From NCBI GenBank assembly GCA_964472785.1, contig CAYYMH010000002.1, positions 124,001-188,000 on the forward strand: a stretch of DNA of 64,000 bases. The letters are read 5' to 3'. Under the pieces are notes generated by a model that saw only the letters and a program-made list of their open reading frames with translations, did no database searches and was not told the origin of the DNA. Below are positions 63,736 through 64,000 of the stretch, piece by piece (position 1 is the first letter of the stretch; each line of letters opens with the position of its first letter). The DNA is from CAYYMH01 sp964472785. Lineage in GTDB: Bacteria > Zhuqueibacterota > Zhuqueibacteria > Thermofontimicrobiales > Thermofontimicrobiaceae. Both the position numbers and the translations under genes were made by a program.

Positions 63736-64000
63736 AAATTGCCTCTTTATCAATTCGTTTTTTCAGAAAAGGGTTCATTTTATCACGATAGCTCACAATA
63801 TCAATAGGAGATCTAAACATCTCTTCCAAATCTTGCTTTATTCCAATTAACTCAAACAAGTCTTGTTTTTTTAAGTTTACGACAACATCAATATCGCTAT
63901 GTTTTTTGAGCTCGCCTTTAGCAGCAGACCCAAAAATTCCTAATTTTCTAATATGGTATTTTTTTTTGTTTTCTTCTTTGTATCTTTTCAACATTTCAAT
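63728..64000 (-). CDS. MntA-type nucleotidyltransferase (antitoxin), 5' end outside window
   Basis: Partial; the frame is open to the right edge, with an internal ATG at 63994. The visible 90 residues have the NTase core IFGSAAKGELKKHSDIDVVV (GSx10DxD) and PIDIVSY, the third aspartate. MntA proteins AMPylate and silence their HepT partner. Here the adjacent HepT gene is eroded, so this antitoxin is likely a leftover or acts on something else. Confidence 0.82.
   Translation of the reverse strand: MEMLKRYKEENKKKYHIRKLGIFGSAAKGELKKHSDIDVVVNLKKQDLFELIGIKQDLEEMFRSPIDIVSYRDKMNPFLKKRIDKEAIYV

Noticed and set aside
1..64000. CRISPR arrays, tRNA or rRNA genes, insertion sequences
   Set aside because: I looked in all intergenic gaps and saw no regularly spaced repeats, cloverleaf, rRNA or transposase gene; the HTH at 25899-26621 is not part of a transposase.

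Overview
The window is an AT-rich, densely coded bacterial chromosome segment in which every gene I can support, about 60 of them, lies on the minus strand, so transcription runs from high to low coordinates. The gene content is that of a Gram-negative, rod-shaped bacterium with a two-membrane envelope: Mre/PBP2/RodA elongasome, Wza/Wzc-type polysaccharide export, a lipoprotein and an outer-membrane protein with calcium-type repeats. A GWxTD-domain protein, a DUF5683-type protein, a TPR+CsgG-type protein and a SecD with a long insert are most typical of the FCB superphylum outside the classical Bacteroidetes (Calditrichota, KSB1, Marinimicrobia-like lineages). The exact phylum is an inference; no rRNA gene is present to settle it.

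Region 1 (1-26621) is a polysaccharide/glycan assembly locus. Read in transcription order it begins with a STAS-plus-putative-HTH protein and continues with a Wza-like exporter, a Wzc-like tyrosine autokinase, a UDP-sugar epimerase and an initiating undecaprenyl-phosphate sugar transferase. Next come a GT4, AsnB, a GlpD-like oxidase, a second epimerase, a fusion of a YbhN/LPG-synthase-type membrane domain with a hexapeptide acyltransferase, a second AsnB-like protein without its N-terminal Cys, and a DUF457 membrane protein. Three tandem polyprenyl-phosphate GT2 enzymes, a Gfo/Idh oxidoreductase, an aldo-keto-reductase-like protein, a GT2, two GT4s, a third epimerase and the start of a GT39 protein complete it. 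No Wzx or Wzy is recognisable inside the window; the locus runs off the left edge.

Region 2 (26915-30866) holds glycogen synthase, a YbgF-like coiled-coil/TPR lipoprotein and a multidomain outer-membrane protein. Region 3 (31267-37751) is the cell-shape operon mreB-mreC-mreD-mrdA-rodA followed by lgt. Region 4 (37790-50571) mixes purine synthesis (purH, purN, purF) with peptidoglycan peptidases (VanX-like, LD-carboxypeptidase), a GWxTD protein, rimO-ftsY, a TPR/CsgG-like protein, and a geranylgeranyl-reductase-family flavoprotein coupled to a previously hidden 57-residue two-cluster ferredoxin. Region 5 (50589-55536) contains an Na+-dependent (SNF) transporter, a GAF/HD-GYP signalling protein, a deoxynucleoside kinase and folK. 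Region 6 (55629-63026) contains groS-groL behind a CIRCE operator, purA, a STAS protein and secD-secF. The right end has a small CxxC protein and a MntA-type nucleotidyltransferase whose HepT (HEPN) partner survives only as an eroded remnant.

The most unusual points are: the flippase-acyltransferase fusion with a strong in-frame internal Shine-Dalgarno and start; a GT2 in a tandem triplet that lacks the DxD metal-binding aspartates; the ferredoxin-GGR pair; the STAS-HTH protein at the head of the glycan operon; an inverted pair of CACAAAG-type repeats that has added a tail to a VanX-like gene; and the decayed HepT gene next to its antitoxin. I do not see a clear wholly new defence or mobile system in this window.
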